From Streptosporangium canum (GTDB lineage: Bacteria; Actinomycetota; Actinomycetes; Streptosporangiales; Streptosporangiaceae): a stretch of DNA of 64,000 nt. The notes beneath the pieces are model-generated. The model did no database searches, had not been told where the DNA came from, and saw only the letters and a program-made list of their open reading frames with translations. Position 1 is the stretch's first letter, and every line of letters starts with the position of its first letter. The position numbers and the translations under genes were made by a program. Where the stretch lies: assembly GCF_900113865.1 (NCBI RefSeq), contig NZ_FOQY01000004.1:62001-126000 (forward strand). Reading direction: 5' to 3'. Below, piece by piece: positions 41,818 through 51,158 of the stretch.

Positions 41818-42594
41818 TCAGCCCTGCGAAGGGCCGTCGCCGGCGCGCCGGATGGGCATCCAGGTGGGCGTGGGAGCGGTGGTCAGGAAGTCGGCGACCA
41901 GGCCGGTGCACAGCTCGGGCTTCTCGTGGAGGAGGAGGTGGGACGCGCCGGGAATGACGGCCAACTCGGCGTCGGGCAGGCCCCGATACAGCTCCAGCGT
42001 GTGCTCCAACGTCACGATGTCGTCGTCGGCGGCCATGACCAGCGCCGGGCAGGTCACGGCACGGAGTTCAGCCGGCGCCAGGCCGCGTTCCTCGGCCACC
42101 GCCCGCACGATCTTGGCCACCACGACCGGGAGATGGTCGGCGCCGTCGGGCGACACCTCCGCGTAGGCCGCGACCAGGGACGGGGGCAGCTCTCCCCCGG
42201 CGGAGGGCCGAATGATCATTCCTTGCGCGTCGTAGGCGCCGCTGATAAGGACGAGCCGGTCGAGCAGGTCGGGGCGGCGCACGGCAACCCGCAGCGCCAC
42301 GATCGCGCCGGCGCTGTAGCCGACCAGCCGTACCGGCCCGTCGGCGACCTTGTCCAGGAACGCGATGGTGTCCTGCGCCATCACCTCGGCCGTGATCGGC
42401 CCCGGCACGTCGGCGGTGTGGCCGTGGCCGCGGCGTTCGGGCAGCAGCAGCCGGAAGCGGCCGGCCAGCGTGCCGAGGTTGCCGTCGAAGTCCCTGCTGT
42501 CGGAGAAACCACCGTGCAGCAGCACCAGCGGCTCTCCTTCGCCGCGCTCGTCGTACCACATCCGCGCGCCGTTCACATCCGCGTAGTCCGCCAT
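41818..42594 (-). CDS. Alpha/beta hydrolase
   Basis: 258-aa hydrolase of unknown substrate. Oxyanion segment LVLLHGGFSDSRDF, nucleophile elbow GYSAGA (Ser), acid in MAADDD, and His in PGASHLLLHEKPE give a full catalytic triad. ATG 42594 (MADYADVNGARMWYDERG) is chosen because homology begins there; the frame is open 13 codons further. No signal peptide is present. It follows the sigma-factor gene on the same strand at a gap of about 100 nt, but co-transcription is uncertain. Confidence 0.85.
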   Translation of the reverse strand: MADYADVNGARMWYDERGEGEPLVLLHGGFSDSRDFDGNLGTLAGRFRLLLPERRGHGHTADVPGPITAEVMAQDTIAFLDKVADGPVRLVGYSAGAIVALRVAVRRPDLLDRLVLISGAYDAQGMIIRPSAGGELPPSLVAAYAEVSPDGADHLPVVVAKIVRAVAEERGLAPAELRAVTCPALVMAADDDIVTLEHTLELYRGLPDAELAVIPGASHLLLHEKPELCTGLVADFLTTAPTPTWMPIRRAGDGPSQG

Positions 42595-42692
42595 CGTGTC
42601 GCCGTCCTCTCGTTCCGGTCCGGTGATCGCCACCGGTTACCCGGGTAATACGGAGCGGCGGCCGGAAACTCATCGCCCGTCCGGGAGATCTT

Positions 42693-43814
42693 TCAGGACG
42701 CCGCCTCGCCCTCCAGGGCGTCCGGCAGGCCGAACAGCGGGAACAGCCGGTCGGCGTCGAGGTAGGTCGTCGCCTCGACGATCAGGCCGCCCGAGACCGT
42801 GAGGACGACGAGCGCGAACGGCTCCAGCCTGCCGCCCGGCCCGGCCGGCCGGTACTGCGCGAACGCGGGCGAGCCGTTGGCCGTGGCCGGCACCAGGCGC
42901 GCGCCGGCGCAGGGCCGCCCGGCCGCGAGCAGCAGCCGGCGGATCTCGGCCCGTCCACGCAGCCACCACAGGAACGGCGGCATGGACATGACGGCGTCCT
43001 CGTGCAGCAGCGCCATCATGGCCTCGATGTCGTAGCGCTCGAAGGCGTCGCAGTACCGGGCGAGGAGGCGCCGCTGCGCCTGGTCCATCGGCTGGTACGG
43101 CTCGCCCGGGTCGGCGCGGGCGGCTCGCAGCGTCGCACGGGCGCGTTGCAGCGCGCTGGTGACGGACGCGACAGTGGTGTCCAGCAGCCGGGCGACCTCG
43201 TCGGCCTTGCAGCACAGCACGTCACGCAGGATCAGCACCGCCCGCTGGCGGGGCGGTAGGCCCTGCAGCGCGGCGACGAACGCCAGGCGGATCGTGTCGC
43301 GCTGCGCGGCCAGCTCCGCCGGGTCGCCGCCGAAGGGCAGCACACGGCCGTCCGGGACCGGCTGGACGAAAGCGCTCTCCGGGAGTGGCGCGCCGAGGTC
43401 GGGACCGGCCTGCGCGGACGGGCCGAGGTCGATCGCCCGGGCCCGGCGCCGCGCGCCCCGCAGCATGTCGAGGCAGACGTTGGTGGCGATGGCGTAAAGC
43501 CACGACCGCAGCGGCGCGCGGCCCTCGTCGAACCGGTCGAGACTCCGCCAGGCGCGCACCAGGGTCTCCTGCACGGCGTCCTCCGCCTCGAACGGCGAGC
43601 CGAGCATCCGGTAGCAGTAGCCGGTCAGGGTGATCCGGTGCTGCTCCAGCAGATCCATTCCCCCGGACTCGGGCATGCCCGCACTCCTGGGTCCCCCGGA
43701 CTCGGGCATGCCCGCGCTCCCGGGGACGGTCTGGGAGCCCTCCGCGTCCGCAGGCGCGGGCAGCCCGCCGTCGGCCTTCACGTGACCAGCCACGCGGGGG
43801 AGGCTATCGGCCAC
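42693..43814 (-). CDS. ECF-type sigma factor with C-terminal SnoaL-like domain
   Basis: RNA polymerase sigma factor of the group with an extra NTF2/SnoaL-like domain (TIGR02960-like). Region 2 is LTGYCYRMLGSPFEAEDAVQ and RAPLRSWLYAIATNVCLDML; region 4 is ALQGLPPRQRAVLILRDVLC and KADEVARLLDTTVASVTSAL. The SnoaL part runs from about LLARYCDAFERYDIEAMMAL to the end and may sense a small molecule or anchor the factor. The core begins near MDLLEQHRITL (43658). GTG 43814 adds 52 residues containing a duplicated SAGMPESGG stretch, so the start is uncertain. No anti-sigma gene is adjacent, as usual for this group. Confidence 0.85.
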   Translation of the reverse strand: MADSLPRVAGHVKADGGLPAPADAEGSQTVPGSAGMPESGGPRSAGMPESGGMDLLEQHRITLTGYCYRMLGSPFEAEDAVQETLVRAWRSLDRFDEGRAPLRSWLYAIATNVCLDMLRGARRRARAIDLGPSAQAGPDLGAPLPESAFVQPVPDGRVLPFGGDPAELAAQRDTIRLAFVAALQGLPPRQRAVLILRDVLCCKADEVARLLDTTVASVTSALQRARATLRAARADPGEPYQPMDQAQRRLLARYCDAFERYDIEAMMALLHEDAVMSMPPFLWWLRGRAEIRRLLLAAGRPCAGARLVPATANGSPAFAQYRPAGPGGRLEPFALVVLTVSGGLIVEATTYLDADRLFPLFGLPDALEGEAAS

Positions 43815-43821
43815 CCCTGAC

Positions 43822-44820
43822 TCACAGCCAGCTCCGCGCCGCCGCCTCCACGCCCGCCTGGAACCTGGTGGTCACGCCGAGCCGCTCCACGACCGCGGCG
43901 ATCTTCCTGGTCGCGGTGCGGGTGCTGACGCCCAGGTGCCTGCCGATGGCTTCGTCCTTGAGCCCCGAGTTCAGCAGCCGCAGCACCAGCAGGTCCTCCT
44001 CGGCGGGTCTGTCGTCGGCCGGCGGGGAGTCGCCGGTGAGCGGCTGGCCGCGCTCCCAGTAGACGTCGAACAGCTCGATGAGCGCGTCGAGCAGCCGCGA
44101 GGGGTGCAGCAGCGCGATGTTGTCGTAGACGCCGTCCACCAAGGGCAGCAGCCCGATCCTCCGGTCGGCGATGCGCAGCTTGAACGGCAGGCGCGGCAGG
44201 AACCTGGAGCGCTCGCCCTCCTCGGCCAGGCGCAGCAGGGTCTCCATGCGGCCCGGCCTGTCGAGCGAGCCGGGGCAGTACACCACCCTGATGTCCACGC
44301 CGCGGGCCAGCAGGTCCCTGGTGTCCTCCAGCTCCGACTCGTTGGTGTCGTGGGAGGCGTCGGGGCGGCCCAGGTACGGCGGGCTGTCGAAGCAGAGCAG
44401 TTCGGTGGTGACCGAGCGGGCCAGCTCGGTCATCTGCCGCTTGACGGCGTCCTCACCGGAGAGGATCTCCACCACGCCCGCGGGCTCGGCCCACATCCGG
44501 CCCGAGTGGTAGAGCTGGGCGAAGTCGCCCACCGTGGTGCGCACCCTGGCCAGGCTCGCCTCCGTCTCCAGACGGCGCCTGTCCACCAGCCAGCCGAGCG
44601 CCGCCTCGGGCGAGACCGGCTCGTAGCCGCCAGGGCCGGTCCTGCGCAGCAGGCCCGCCTCGGCCAGCCGGCGCAGCGCGGGCCGTACCCGTGAGGAGGT
44701 GACCCCGAGGGCGGCGGCGAGTTCGGCGGTGCGCCGGCCCGGCTGCCTCAGCAGCAACCGGTACACCCGCTCGTCGAACTCCGCGACCCCCACCCCGTCG
44801 AGAACCCGCTGCTCCTCCAC
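43822..44820 (-). CDS. TrmB/LuxR-type transcriptional regulator
   Basis: 332-aa regulator with two DNA-binding domains. The N-terminal winged helix is VYRLLLRQPGRRTAELAAAL and LGVTSSRVRPALRRLAEAGL. A middle phospholipase-D-like sensor region follows (LLCFDSPPYLGRP, VYCPGSLDRPGRMETLLRLA). The C-terminal LuxR helix-turn-helix is LLNSGLKDEAIGRHLGVSTR. Proteins of this build often sit beside subtilase genes in actinomycetes. It is divergent from the S8 protease gene, and the shared 156-nt region has a palindrome at 44850-44861 that may be its operator. Confidence 0.85.
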   Translation of the reverse strand: MEEQRVLDGVGVAEFDERVYRLLLRQPGRRTAELAAALGVTSSRVRPALRRLAEAGLLRRTGPGGYEPVSPEAALGWLVDRRRLETEASLARVRTTVGDFAQLYHSGRMWAEPAGVVEILSGEDAVKRQMTELARSVTTELLCFDSPPYLGRPDASHDTNESELEDTRDLLARGVDIRVVYCPGSLDRPGRMETLLRLAEEGERSRFLPRLPFKLRIADRRIGLLPLVDGVYDNIALLHPSRLLDALIELFDVYWERGQPLTGDSPPADDRPAEEDLLVLRLLNSGLKDEAIGRHLGVSTRTATRKIAAVVERLGVTTRFQAGVEAAARSWL

Positions 44821-44849
44821 GTACCACCTGACCGAATCGTGTCCCTTTT

Positions 44850-44861
44850 GGCCATATGGCC
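44850..44861. promoter_or_regulatory. Palindrome in the divergent regulator/protease promoter region
   Basis: GGCCATATGGCC is a perfect 12-bp palindrome extended by TTTT on the left and GAAAA on the right. It is 30 nt upstream of the regulator start and 115 nt before the protease start. It is a good candidate for autoregulation and protease control. Confidence 0.5.
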
Positions 44862-44976
44862 GAAAATGTCATAACCATATCTCGACAAGGGATCCTCGCA
44901 GGCCGTTGACTGCTTCCCGGCCCCTCCGGCGATCTTGGCCGGGCGGGTGGCAGCCTCATCCCCCCCAAGAGGAGCA

Positions 44977-47892
44977 ATGTCCCGCAACCCCCGCGTCTAC
45001 AGCGCCATGGCGCTCGCCGCCGCGCTGGCGGCCACCTCCGTCGCGGCGCCGGCGCTCGCCGAACCCGCCGCGGCAGGCACCCCCTCCGCCTACATCGTCA
45101 CCCTCGCAGGTCAGCCGCTCGCCACCTACGGCGGCGGCGTGGACGGCCTCGCCGCCACCAAGCCGGGCAAGGGCAAGAAGGTCGACACGGCCAGCGCCGG
45201 CGCCAAGCGCTACCGCGAGCACCTGACCAAGCGCCAGGACGAGACCGCCCGCAGCGTCGGCGCGACCGCGCAGCGGCACAACTCCGTCGCCTCCAACAGC
45301 TTCGTCGCCGACCTCACCCCCGCTCAGGCCCTCAAGCTGCACCGCACCGGCGGCGTCGTGTCCGTCGTCCAGGACACCCTGCGCAAGGCTCTGGACGACC
45401 GCAACTCCAGCGACTTCCTCGGCCTGTCAGGCGACAAGGGCATATGGGCCTCGCTCGGCGGCGCCCCCAACGCGGGCAAGGGCATCGTGGTCGGCGTCAT
45501 CGACACCGGCGTCTGGCCGGAGAACCCCTCCTTCGCCGGACCCGCGCTCGGGGCCGAGGCGCCCACCGCCGCCGACCCCTACCGGCCCTACCGCCAGGGC
45601 ACGGCCACGGTCATGCGGAAGGCCGACGGCTCCACCTTCACCGGCCTGTGCGAGACCGGCACGGAGTTCACCGCCGATCTGTGCAATCAGAAGCTGGTGA
45701 GTGCCAGGTACTTCGGCAAGGCCTGGCTGAAGGCCAACGACCCCGCCGCCACCGGCGAGTACGCCTCGCCGCGCGACCGGGGCGGGCACGGCTCCCACAC
45801 CGCGAGCACCGCCGCGGGCAACCACGCCGTCCCCGCCACCGCCAACGGCATCGACTTCGGCCAGATCTCCGGCGTCGCACCCGGAGCGGCCGTCTCCGTC
45901 TACAAGGCGCTGTGGGAAGGCGCGGACGGAGGCACCGGCTACACCTCCGACATCATCGAGGCCATCGACCAGGCCGTCGCCGACGGCGTCGACGTGATCA
46001 ACTACTCGGTCGGAGGTCAGTCCGAGTCCTCCACCGACGACCCGGTCCAGCTGGCCTTCCTGGCCGCCGCGGACGCCGGCATCTTCGTCGCCACCGCGGG
46101 CGGCAACTCCGGCCCCGACGCCTCCACCCTGGACAACACCGCCCCGTGGACGACCACCGTCGCCGCGAGCACCGTCGCGCCCTACCTGGGCGAGGTGCGG
46201 CTGGGCGACGGAAGCACCTTCCGCGGCGCCAGCACCACCGTCAGCGCGCCGTTCGGGCCCAAGCCGCTGGCCACCTCGGTGTCGGTGAAGAACGCCGCCG
46301 CCTCCGACTCCGACGCCGAGATCTGCGCGGAGGGGTCGCTGGACCCGGCCAAGGCCACCGGGAAGATCATCTACTGCGTGCGCGGCGTCACCCCGCGCGT
46401 GGACAAGTCCGCCGAGGTCAAGCGCGCCGGCGGCGTGGGCATGGTGCTGGGCAACCCCAGCGACCAGGACACCGGCGCCGACGTGCACGCCGTACCGACC
46501 GTGCACATCAACACCCCCGACACCGAGAAGGTCCTCGCCTACGCCGCCACCCCCGGCGCGACGGTGACGCTGCTCCCCTCCTCCTCCACCGAGGGTGTCG
46601 AATACCCGCAGATCGCCAGCTTCTCCTCGCGCGGTCCCTCCCTCAGCAACAACGGCGACCTGATCAAGCCCGACATCGCCGCCCCCGGCGTGTCGATCCT
46701 CGCCGCCGTCGCGCCCCCCGGGAACCAGGGCAAGGACTTCGACTTCTACTCCGGCACCTCGATGGCCACCCCGCACATCGCCGGTCTGGCCGCCCTGTAC
46801 CTGGGCACGGACCCGCTCCTGTCACCCGCCACCGTCAAGTCGGCGATGATGACCACCACCTACGACACCAAGACGCCCGACCTCTTCGCGCAGGGCTCAG
46901 GTCACGTCGACCCCGCCCGCATGCTGAAGCCCGGCCTGGTCTACGACGCCGCGGCCCAGGACTGGTACGGATACCTGGAGGGGCTGGGCGTCAAGACCGG
47001 CACCGGCGCCGCGCCCGTCGCCACCAGCGACCTGAACTACCCCAGCATCGCGGTCGGCACCCTGTTCGGCTCGAGGACCGTCACCCGCAAGGTCACCGCG
47101 CTGACCCCCGGCGTCTACCACGCGGACCTCGACCTGCCGGGCATCAAGACCAAGGTCAAGCCCTCCACCCTGGTCTTCAAGAAGGCGGGTGAGACCAAGG
47201 AGTTCACCGTCTCCATGGAGATGACGCGCCAGACCGACGCCGGCGCCATCGTCGGCTCGCTGACCTGGCGGAGCAAGGACACCGCCGTCCGCAGCCCCGT
47301 GATGGTCACCCCGCTGAGCGCCAAGGCGCCCGCCGAGGTCAAGGGCGAGGGCCCGGCGGGCTCGCTCACCTTCGACGTGACCCCCGGCGTGTCGAAGTTC
47401 TCCGTCAAGGCCCACGGGCCGGTCTCCGCCGACCCGGTGCCCGGCACCGTGAGTCCCAGTGACATCTGGGGCAAGGAAGTCTCCGTCGTCGTGCCCGAAG
47501 GCGCCAAGGCCGTCTCCTTCAAGCTCATCCCCGGCGACCCCGAGACGGAGGTCGCCGCCATCCTGGGCTACACCGAGGGCGGCGCGATGCAGGGCCTGGC
47601 CTGGGTCACCTCGTGGGAGGACTACCGCGCGGTCCTGGCCAACCCCAGGCCCGGCAAGTACACCCTGTTCGTGCTCACCATGGGAAGCGCCGAGACGCCG
47701 TTCAGCACGCAGGTCAACGTCGTGGACGCCGGCACCGGGGCCGGCGCGCTGACGGTGACGCCCGACAAGCCGAAGGTCACGCCGGGGACGGCGTTCCCGC
47801 TGACGGCCACCTGGTCCGGCCAGCCGGACCGGACGGCGACCGGCTACATCGAGTACCCCAACGGGGCCGGCACGATCGTGACGATCAACTGA
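44977..47892 (+). CDS. Secreted S8-family serine protease (subtilase) with PA-type insertion
   Basis: 971-aa extracellular subtilase. A Sec signal peptide (MSRNPRVYSAMALAAALAAT.. APALAEP) is followed by an I9-type propeptide to about residue 130. The catalytic triad is Asp176 (VIDTGVW), His271 (GGHGSHTAST) and Ser595 (GTSMATPHIAG), with oxyanion Asn in AGGNSGP. A protease-associated insertion lies between His and Ser (about 430-530, with KIIYCVRG and HAVPTVHINTPD). The C-terminal part is beta-rich and Fn3-like, as in plant cucumisin-type and Streptomyces subtilases. AGAGGAG precedes the ATG. Divergent from a TrmB/LuxR-type regulator that likely controls it. Confidence 0.92.
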   Translation: MSRNPRVYSAMALAAALAATSVAAPALAEPAAAGTPSAYIVTLAGQPLATYGGGVDGLAATKPGKGKKVDTASAGAKRYREHLTKRQDETARSVGATAQRHNSVASNSFVADLTPAQALKLHRTGGVVSVVQDTLRKALDDRNSSDFLGLSGDKGIWASLGGAPNAGKGIVVGVIDTGVWPENPSFAGPALGAEAPTAADPYRPYRQGTATVMRKADGSTFTGLCETGTEFTADLCNQKLVSARYFGKAWLKANDPAATGEYASPRDRGGHGSHTASTAAGNHAVPATANGIDFGQISGVAPGAAVSVYKALWEGADGGTGYTSDIIEAIDQAVADGVDVINYSVGGQSESSTDDPVQLAFLAAADAGIFVATAGGNSGPDASTLDNTAPWTTTVAASTVAPYLGEVRLGDGSTFRGASTTVSAPFGPKPLATSVSVKNAAASDSDAEICAEGSLDPAKATGKIIYCVRGVTPRVDKSAEVKRAGGVGMVLGNPSDQDTGADVHAVPTVHINTPDTEKVLAYAATPGATVTLLPSSSTEGVEYPQIASFSSRGPSLSNNGDLIKPDIAAPGVSILAAVAPPGNQGKDFDFYSGTSMATPHIAGLAALYLGTDPLLSPATVKSAMMTTTYDTKTPDLFAQGSGHVDPARMLKPGLVYDAAAQDWYGYLEGLGVKTGTGAAPVATSDLNYPSIAVGTLFGSRTVTRKVTALTPGVYHADLDLPGIKTKVKPSTLVFKKAGETKEFTVSMEMTRQTDAGAIVGSLTWRSKDTAVRSPVMVTPLSAKAPAEVKGEGPAGSLTFDVTPGVSKFSVKAHGPVSADPVPGTVSPSDIWGKEVSVVVPEGAKAVSFKLIPGDPETEVAAILGYTEGGAMQGLAWVTSWEDYRAVLANPRPGKYTLFVLTMGSAETPFSTQVNVVDAGTGAGALTVTPDKPKVTPGTAFPLTATWSGQPDRTATGYIEYPNGAGTIVTIN

Positions 47893-47915
47893 CCCGAACC
47901 GATCAGAACCGATCC

Positions 47916-47951
47916 GACGCGGGCCGTTCCCTCCGGGGAGCGGCCCGCGTC
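47916..47951. terminator. Terminator hairpin after the protease gene
   Basis: GACGCGGGCCG (47916-47926) pairs perfectly with CGGCCCGCGTC (47941-47951) around a 14-nt loop that can itself partly fold. It starts 24 nt after the protease stop. Confidence 0.75.
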
Positions 47952-47966
47952 GCGTGTGTCCCCCTG

Positions 47967-47997
47967 TTGACCTGGAGCCGACTCCAGGGACGAGGAT
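47967..47997 (+). promoter_or_regulatory. MerR-type promoter/operator of the aldo/keto reductase gene
   Basis: TTGACC is followed by the inverted repeat CTGGAG-CCGA-CTCCAG (47972-47987) and then GAGGAT. An operator placed between -35 and -10 elements is typical of MerR-family activators, which often control actinomycete aldo/keto reductases. Transcription would start near the ATG at 48005, giving a leaderless mRNA. No merR gene is in the window next to it. Confidence 0.6.
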
Positions 47998-48004
47998 GGA
48001 GGGC

Positions 48005-48871
48005 ATGCAGACACGCACCATCGGCAACGTGACGGTCAGCGCCATCGGCTTGGGCGCCATGCCCATGTCCGTGGCCGGGCACATGCCGGACGAGGACCAG
48101 TCGATCAGGACGATCCACGCCGCGCTCGACGCCGGCGTCACCCTCATCGACACCGCCGACGCCTACACCCCCACCAGCGCCGAGGTCGGGCACAACGAGC
48201 GCCTGGTGGCCAAGGCGCTGGCCCTGTGGGGCGGCGACCGCGACGCCGTGCTGGTGGCCACCAAGGGCGGCCACACCCGCGTCGGAGACGACGGCTGGGA
48301 CGTCGACGGCAGCCGCGCGTACATCAAGGCCGCGTGTGAGCGCTCGCTCAAGGCGCTCGGCGTGGAGGCCATCGGGCTCTACCAGCACCACAGGCCCGAC
48401 CCCGCGGTGCCGTACGAGGAGAGCGTCGAGGCCCTGCGCGAGCTGCTCGACGAGGGGAAGATCCGCATGGCGGGCATCTCCAACGCCGACTCCGGGCAGA
48501 TCAGGCTGGCCGACGCCATCCTCGGCGGGCGGCTGGCCGGCGTGCAGAACGAGTACTCACCGCGCTTCAGGACCAGCGAGCCGGAGATCGACGTGTGCGA
48601 GGAGCTGGGAGTGGCCTTCCTGCCGTGGTCCCCGCTCGGCGGGATGGGCGCCGCCTCCTCCCTCGGCGGCGAGCACGCGGCGTTCGGACGGGTCGCGGCG
48701 GAGCGCGGGGTCTCGCCGCAGCGCGTGTGCCTGGCCTGGGAGCTGGCGCGCAGCCCCGTGATGATCCCCATCCCCGGCGCCAGCAGGCACGAGAGCGTCC
48801 TGGACTCGGTGGCCGCGGTGGACCTGACCCTCACCGAGGAGGAGCTCGCCCTGCTGGGCCGCCGTAATTGA
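48005..48871 (+). CDS. Aldo/keto reductase
   Basis: 288-aa NADPH-dependent oxidoreductase with TIM-barrel fold. The segments GLGAMPMSVAGHMPDEDQSI, DTADAYTPTSAEVGHNERLV (with catalytic Asp and Tyr), VLVATKGGHTR (Lys) and GLYQHHRPDPAVPYEES (His region) fit the family; the C-terminal cofactor segment IPIPGASRHESVLDSVAAVD is intact. The ATG at 48005 suits a leaderless message from the MerR-type promoter just upstream. Substrate is unknown; reactive aldehydes are typical. Confidence 0.88.
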   Translation: MQTRTIGNVTVSAIGLGAMPMSVAGHMPDEDQSIRTIHAALDAGVTLIDTADAYTPTSAEVGHNERLVAKALALWGGDRDAVLVATKGGHTRVGDDGWDVDGSRAYIKAACERSLKALGVEAIGLYQHHRPDPAVPYEESVEALRELLDEGKIRMAGISNADSGQIRLADAILGGRLAGVQNEYSPRFRTSEPEIDVCEELGVAFLPWSPLGGMGAASSLGGEHAAFGRVAAERGVSPQRVCLAWELARSPVMIPIPGASRHESVLDSVAAVDLTLTEEELALLGRRN

Positions 48872-49054
48872 GGACTCCGAGGCTCGGGGGGCGGGCGTCG
48901 GCACCATGGGAGCCCGCCCCTGGCCGGAGCGGGACCGCACGGCGCGGGACGCCCTCCCCTCGCTCGCATTGACGCCCCCGCCCCCGGACAGTGGCCCTGG
49001 GCCTTGACGGCCCCGGACCAGGCTCTCGGCGGCCGTCGGCGCACACTGGAGGAC

Positions 49055-49948
49055 ATGGACCACAACGCCGAGCTCCGGGAGTTCCTGCGCACCCGCCGCG
49101 CACGCCTGAGCCCGCAGCAGGCGGGCGTGCCCGCCACCGGCGGCACCCGCCGGGTGCCCGGTCTGCGCCGGGAGGAGCTCGCCCGTCTCGCCGGTGTCAG
49201 CGTGGACTATTACACCCGCCTGGAGCAGGGCCGTCATCTCAACGTCTCGGAGAGCGTCCTGGACGCCGTCGCCCGCGCACTGCGGCTGGACGGGGTGGAG
49301 CGGGCCTACCTCTTCGAGCTCAGCCGGTCCAAGCCCCGGCCCACCCGGCGCCGCGCCCCCACCCGGCCGCAGCGCGTGCGCCCCGGGCTGCACCGCATGC
49401 TGGACGCTCTCGCCGGCGCCGCCCCCGCGTTCGTCTTCGGCCGGCGCATGGACGTCCTGGCCTCCAACCGCCTCGCCCGCGCCCTGATCACCGACTTCGA
49501 CGCCCTGCCGCAGCGCGAGCGCAACATGGCCCGCTACATGTTCCTCGACGAGACCGCACGCGAGCTCCACGTCGACTGGGACAGCGTCGCCGCCGAGACC
49601 GTCGCCGTCCTCCGCCTGGACGCCGGACGCCACCCCGACGACCCCCAGCTCGCCGAGCTCGTCGGCGAGCTCGCCGTCAAAAGTGAGAAGTTCCGTACCT
49701 GGTGGGCCGATCACAATGTGCGCGAACGCCCCCATGGCACCAGGCGCTACCACCATCCCGTCGTCGGTGAGCTCGTCCTGTCCTACGAGTCGGTCACCTT
49801 CCCCGGCGACGCCGACCAGACGATGTGCGTCTACACCACCGAGCCCGGCAGCCCCTCCGAGGCGGCCCTCCACCTCCTGGCGACCTGGACGGCTCCCCAC
49901 CCTCCGGTCACCGGCTTGCGGCACGACGTCCAGAGCCACCGGACGTAG
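49055..49948 (+). CDS. MmyB-type XRE regulator
   Basis: 297-aa regulator. The N-terminal helix-turn-helix is GLRREELARLAGVSVDYYTR then LEQGRHLNVSESVLDAVARA, followed by a C-terminal MmyB-like PAS-fold ligand domain (RMDVLASNRLARALITDF, NMARYMFLDE, ELHVDWDSVAAETVAVLRLD). Members often bind fatty acids or similar ligands and control a neighbouring short-chain dehydrogenase or aldo/keto reductase gene. The reductase gene just upstream, on the same strand, is a possible target. ATG 49055 has GGAGG at optimal distance. Confidence 0.88.
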   Translation: MDHNAELREFLRTRRARLSPQQAGVPATGGTRRVPGLRREELARLAGVSVDYYTRLEQGRHLNVSESVLDAVARALRLDGVERAYLFELSRSKPRPTRRRAPTRPQRVRPGLHRMLDALAGAAPAFVFGRRMDVLASNRLARALITDFDALPQRERNMARYMFLDETARELHVDWDSVAAETVAVLRLDAGRHPDDPQLAELVGELAVKSEKFRTWWADHNVRERPHGTRRYHHPVVGELVLSYESVTFPGDADQTMCVYTTEPGSPSEAALHLLATWTAPHPPVTGLRHDVQSHRT

Positions 49949-50087
49949 CCCGCCGGGTGCCGATGGGTCGCCTGTGACAGCGCTTTCATCGGGCGCATAT
50001 CACTTGTCAATCTCGAAGCGGTTCGGTTAAAAAGACAAGCACTTGCTTATAACGTCATACGCCTCCCTTTCCGGCAAAGTTACGCAC

Positions 50088-51158
50088 GTGAAGACTCCGT
50101 CAGATGATGGGCGGCTGGCAGATCAGTTGTCGATCGGTTTTCTCACCTCGGTCTTTCCGATATCGCTGCTCGACGAGGTGGTGGGGGTCAGCGGATGCGC
50201 GGAGAGGCGGCGACGGGCGCTGCCGGCCCGGTTGACTATTTATTACGTGCTGGCTCTTTGCCTGTTCTCTGACAAGAATTATGACCAGGTGATGCGCCTG
50301 TTGTTGAACGGACTGGCGTGGCGGTCGCGCTGGGTCTACACCTGGGAGCCCCCCAGTGCCTCGGCGATCAGCCGGGCCCGCGCACGGATCGGCGCGGAGC
50401 CCCTGCGCGTGCTCTTCTGCCGGGTGACCGGGCCCGTGGCGCAACCCCGGGCCTCCCTGTCACGGCTGGCCGGCCTCCGTCCGGTCACGATGGACGGCAC
50501 CACGCTGGCGGTTCCCGAGACCCGCGACAACTCGGTGTTCGGCTATCCGGACCGGGCGGCCCGGTTCCCCCGCGTCCGCGTGGTGGCCGTGGCGGAGAAC
50601 GGCACGCACGCGTTGATCGATGCGACGTTCGGCAGCTCGGCCGTGGAGGAGCACATCCTGGCCCGGCGGCTGTTGCGGTGCCTGGAGTCCGACATGCTGC
50701 TGCTCGCCCGCTTCGGCCCCTGGGGGTTGGAGCTGTGGCGCCAGGCGGTCGAGACCGGCACGCACCTGCTGTGGGGGGTCACCGGGGCCGACGCGCTGCC
50801 CATCGGACGCAGCTTCGAGGACGGGTCCTACCTGTCCAGGCCGGCCGGCCTGGGAGGCGCTCCGCTCCGGGTCATCCCCCTTCCCGGCGCGGAATGGCTG
50901 ATCACAACGCTGGTCGACCCCAGGCAGGCGTCCGCGTCGGAACTGGCGGCGCGCTACGCCGAGCGGTGGGTCATGGACAGCGCGCTGGCCTGGCTGCACT
51001 CCGACCGCAGAGCTCCGGCGATCACGCTGCGGTCGAGGAGCCCGGAGATGGTGGCGCAGGAGATCTGGGCCCTGCTCTGCGTCTACCAGGCCATGCGCGA
51101 GCTGACATGTCAGGCCACCAGCCACCCGGGGGCGTCGTGCACGTGTGCTCGCGTCTGA
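50088..51158 (+). pseudogene. IS4-family transposase with degenerate catalytic signature
   Basis: 356-aa reading frame with the IS4-type N-terminal domain (LSIGFLTSVFPISLLDEVVG, YYVLALCLFSDKNYDQVMRL) and a DDE-type core (TMDGTTLAVPETRDNSVFGY). In the family signature Y-x2-R-x3-E-x6-K, this copy has Asp in place of Glu and His in place of Lys (YAERWVMDSALAWLH). The C-terminus after YQAMREL is short and unrelated to the usual ending. No terminal inverted repeats were found by eye. The frame is intact, so it is either a recently inactivated copy or a host-adapted gene. No good ribosome site precedes GTG 50088. Confidence 0.7.
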
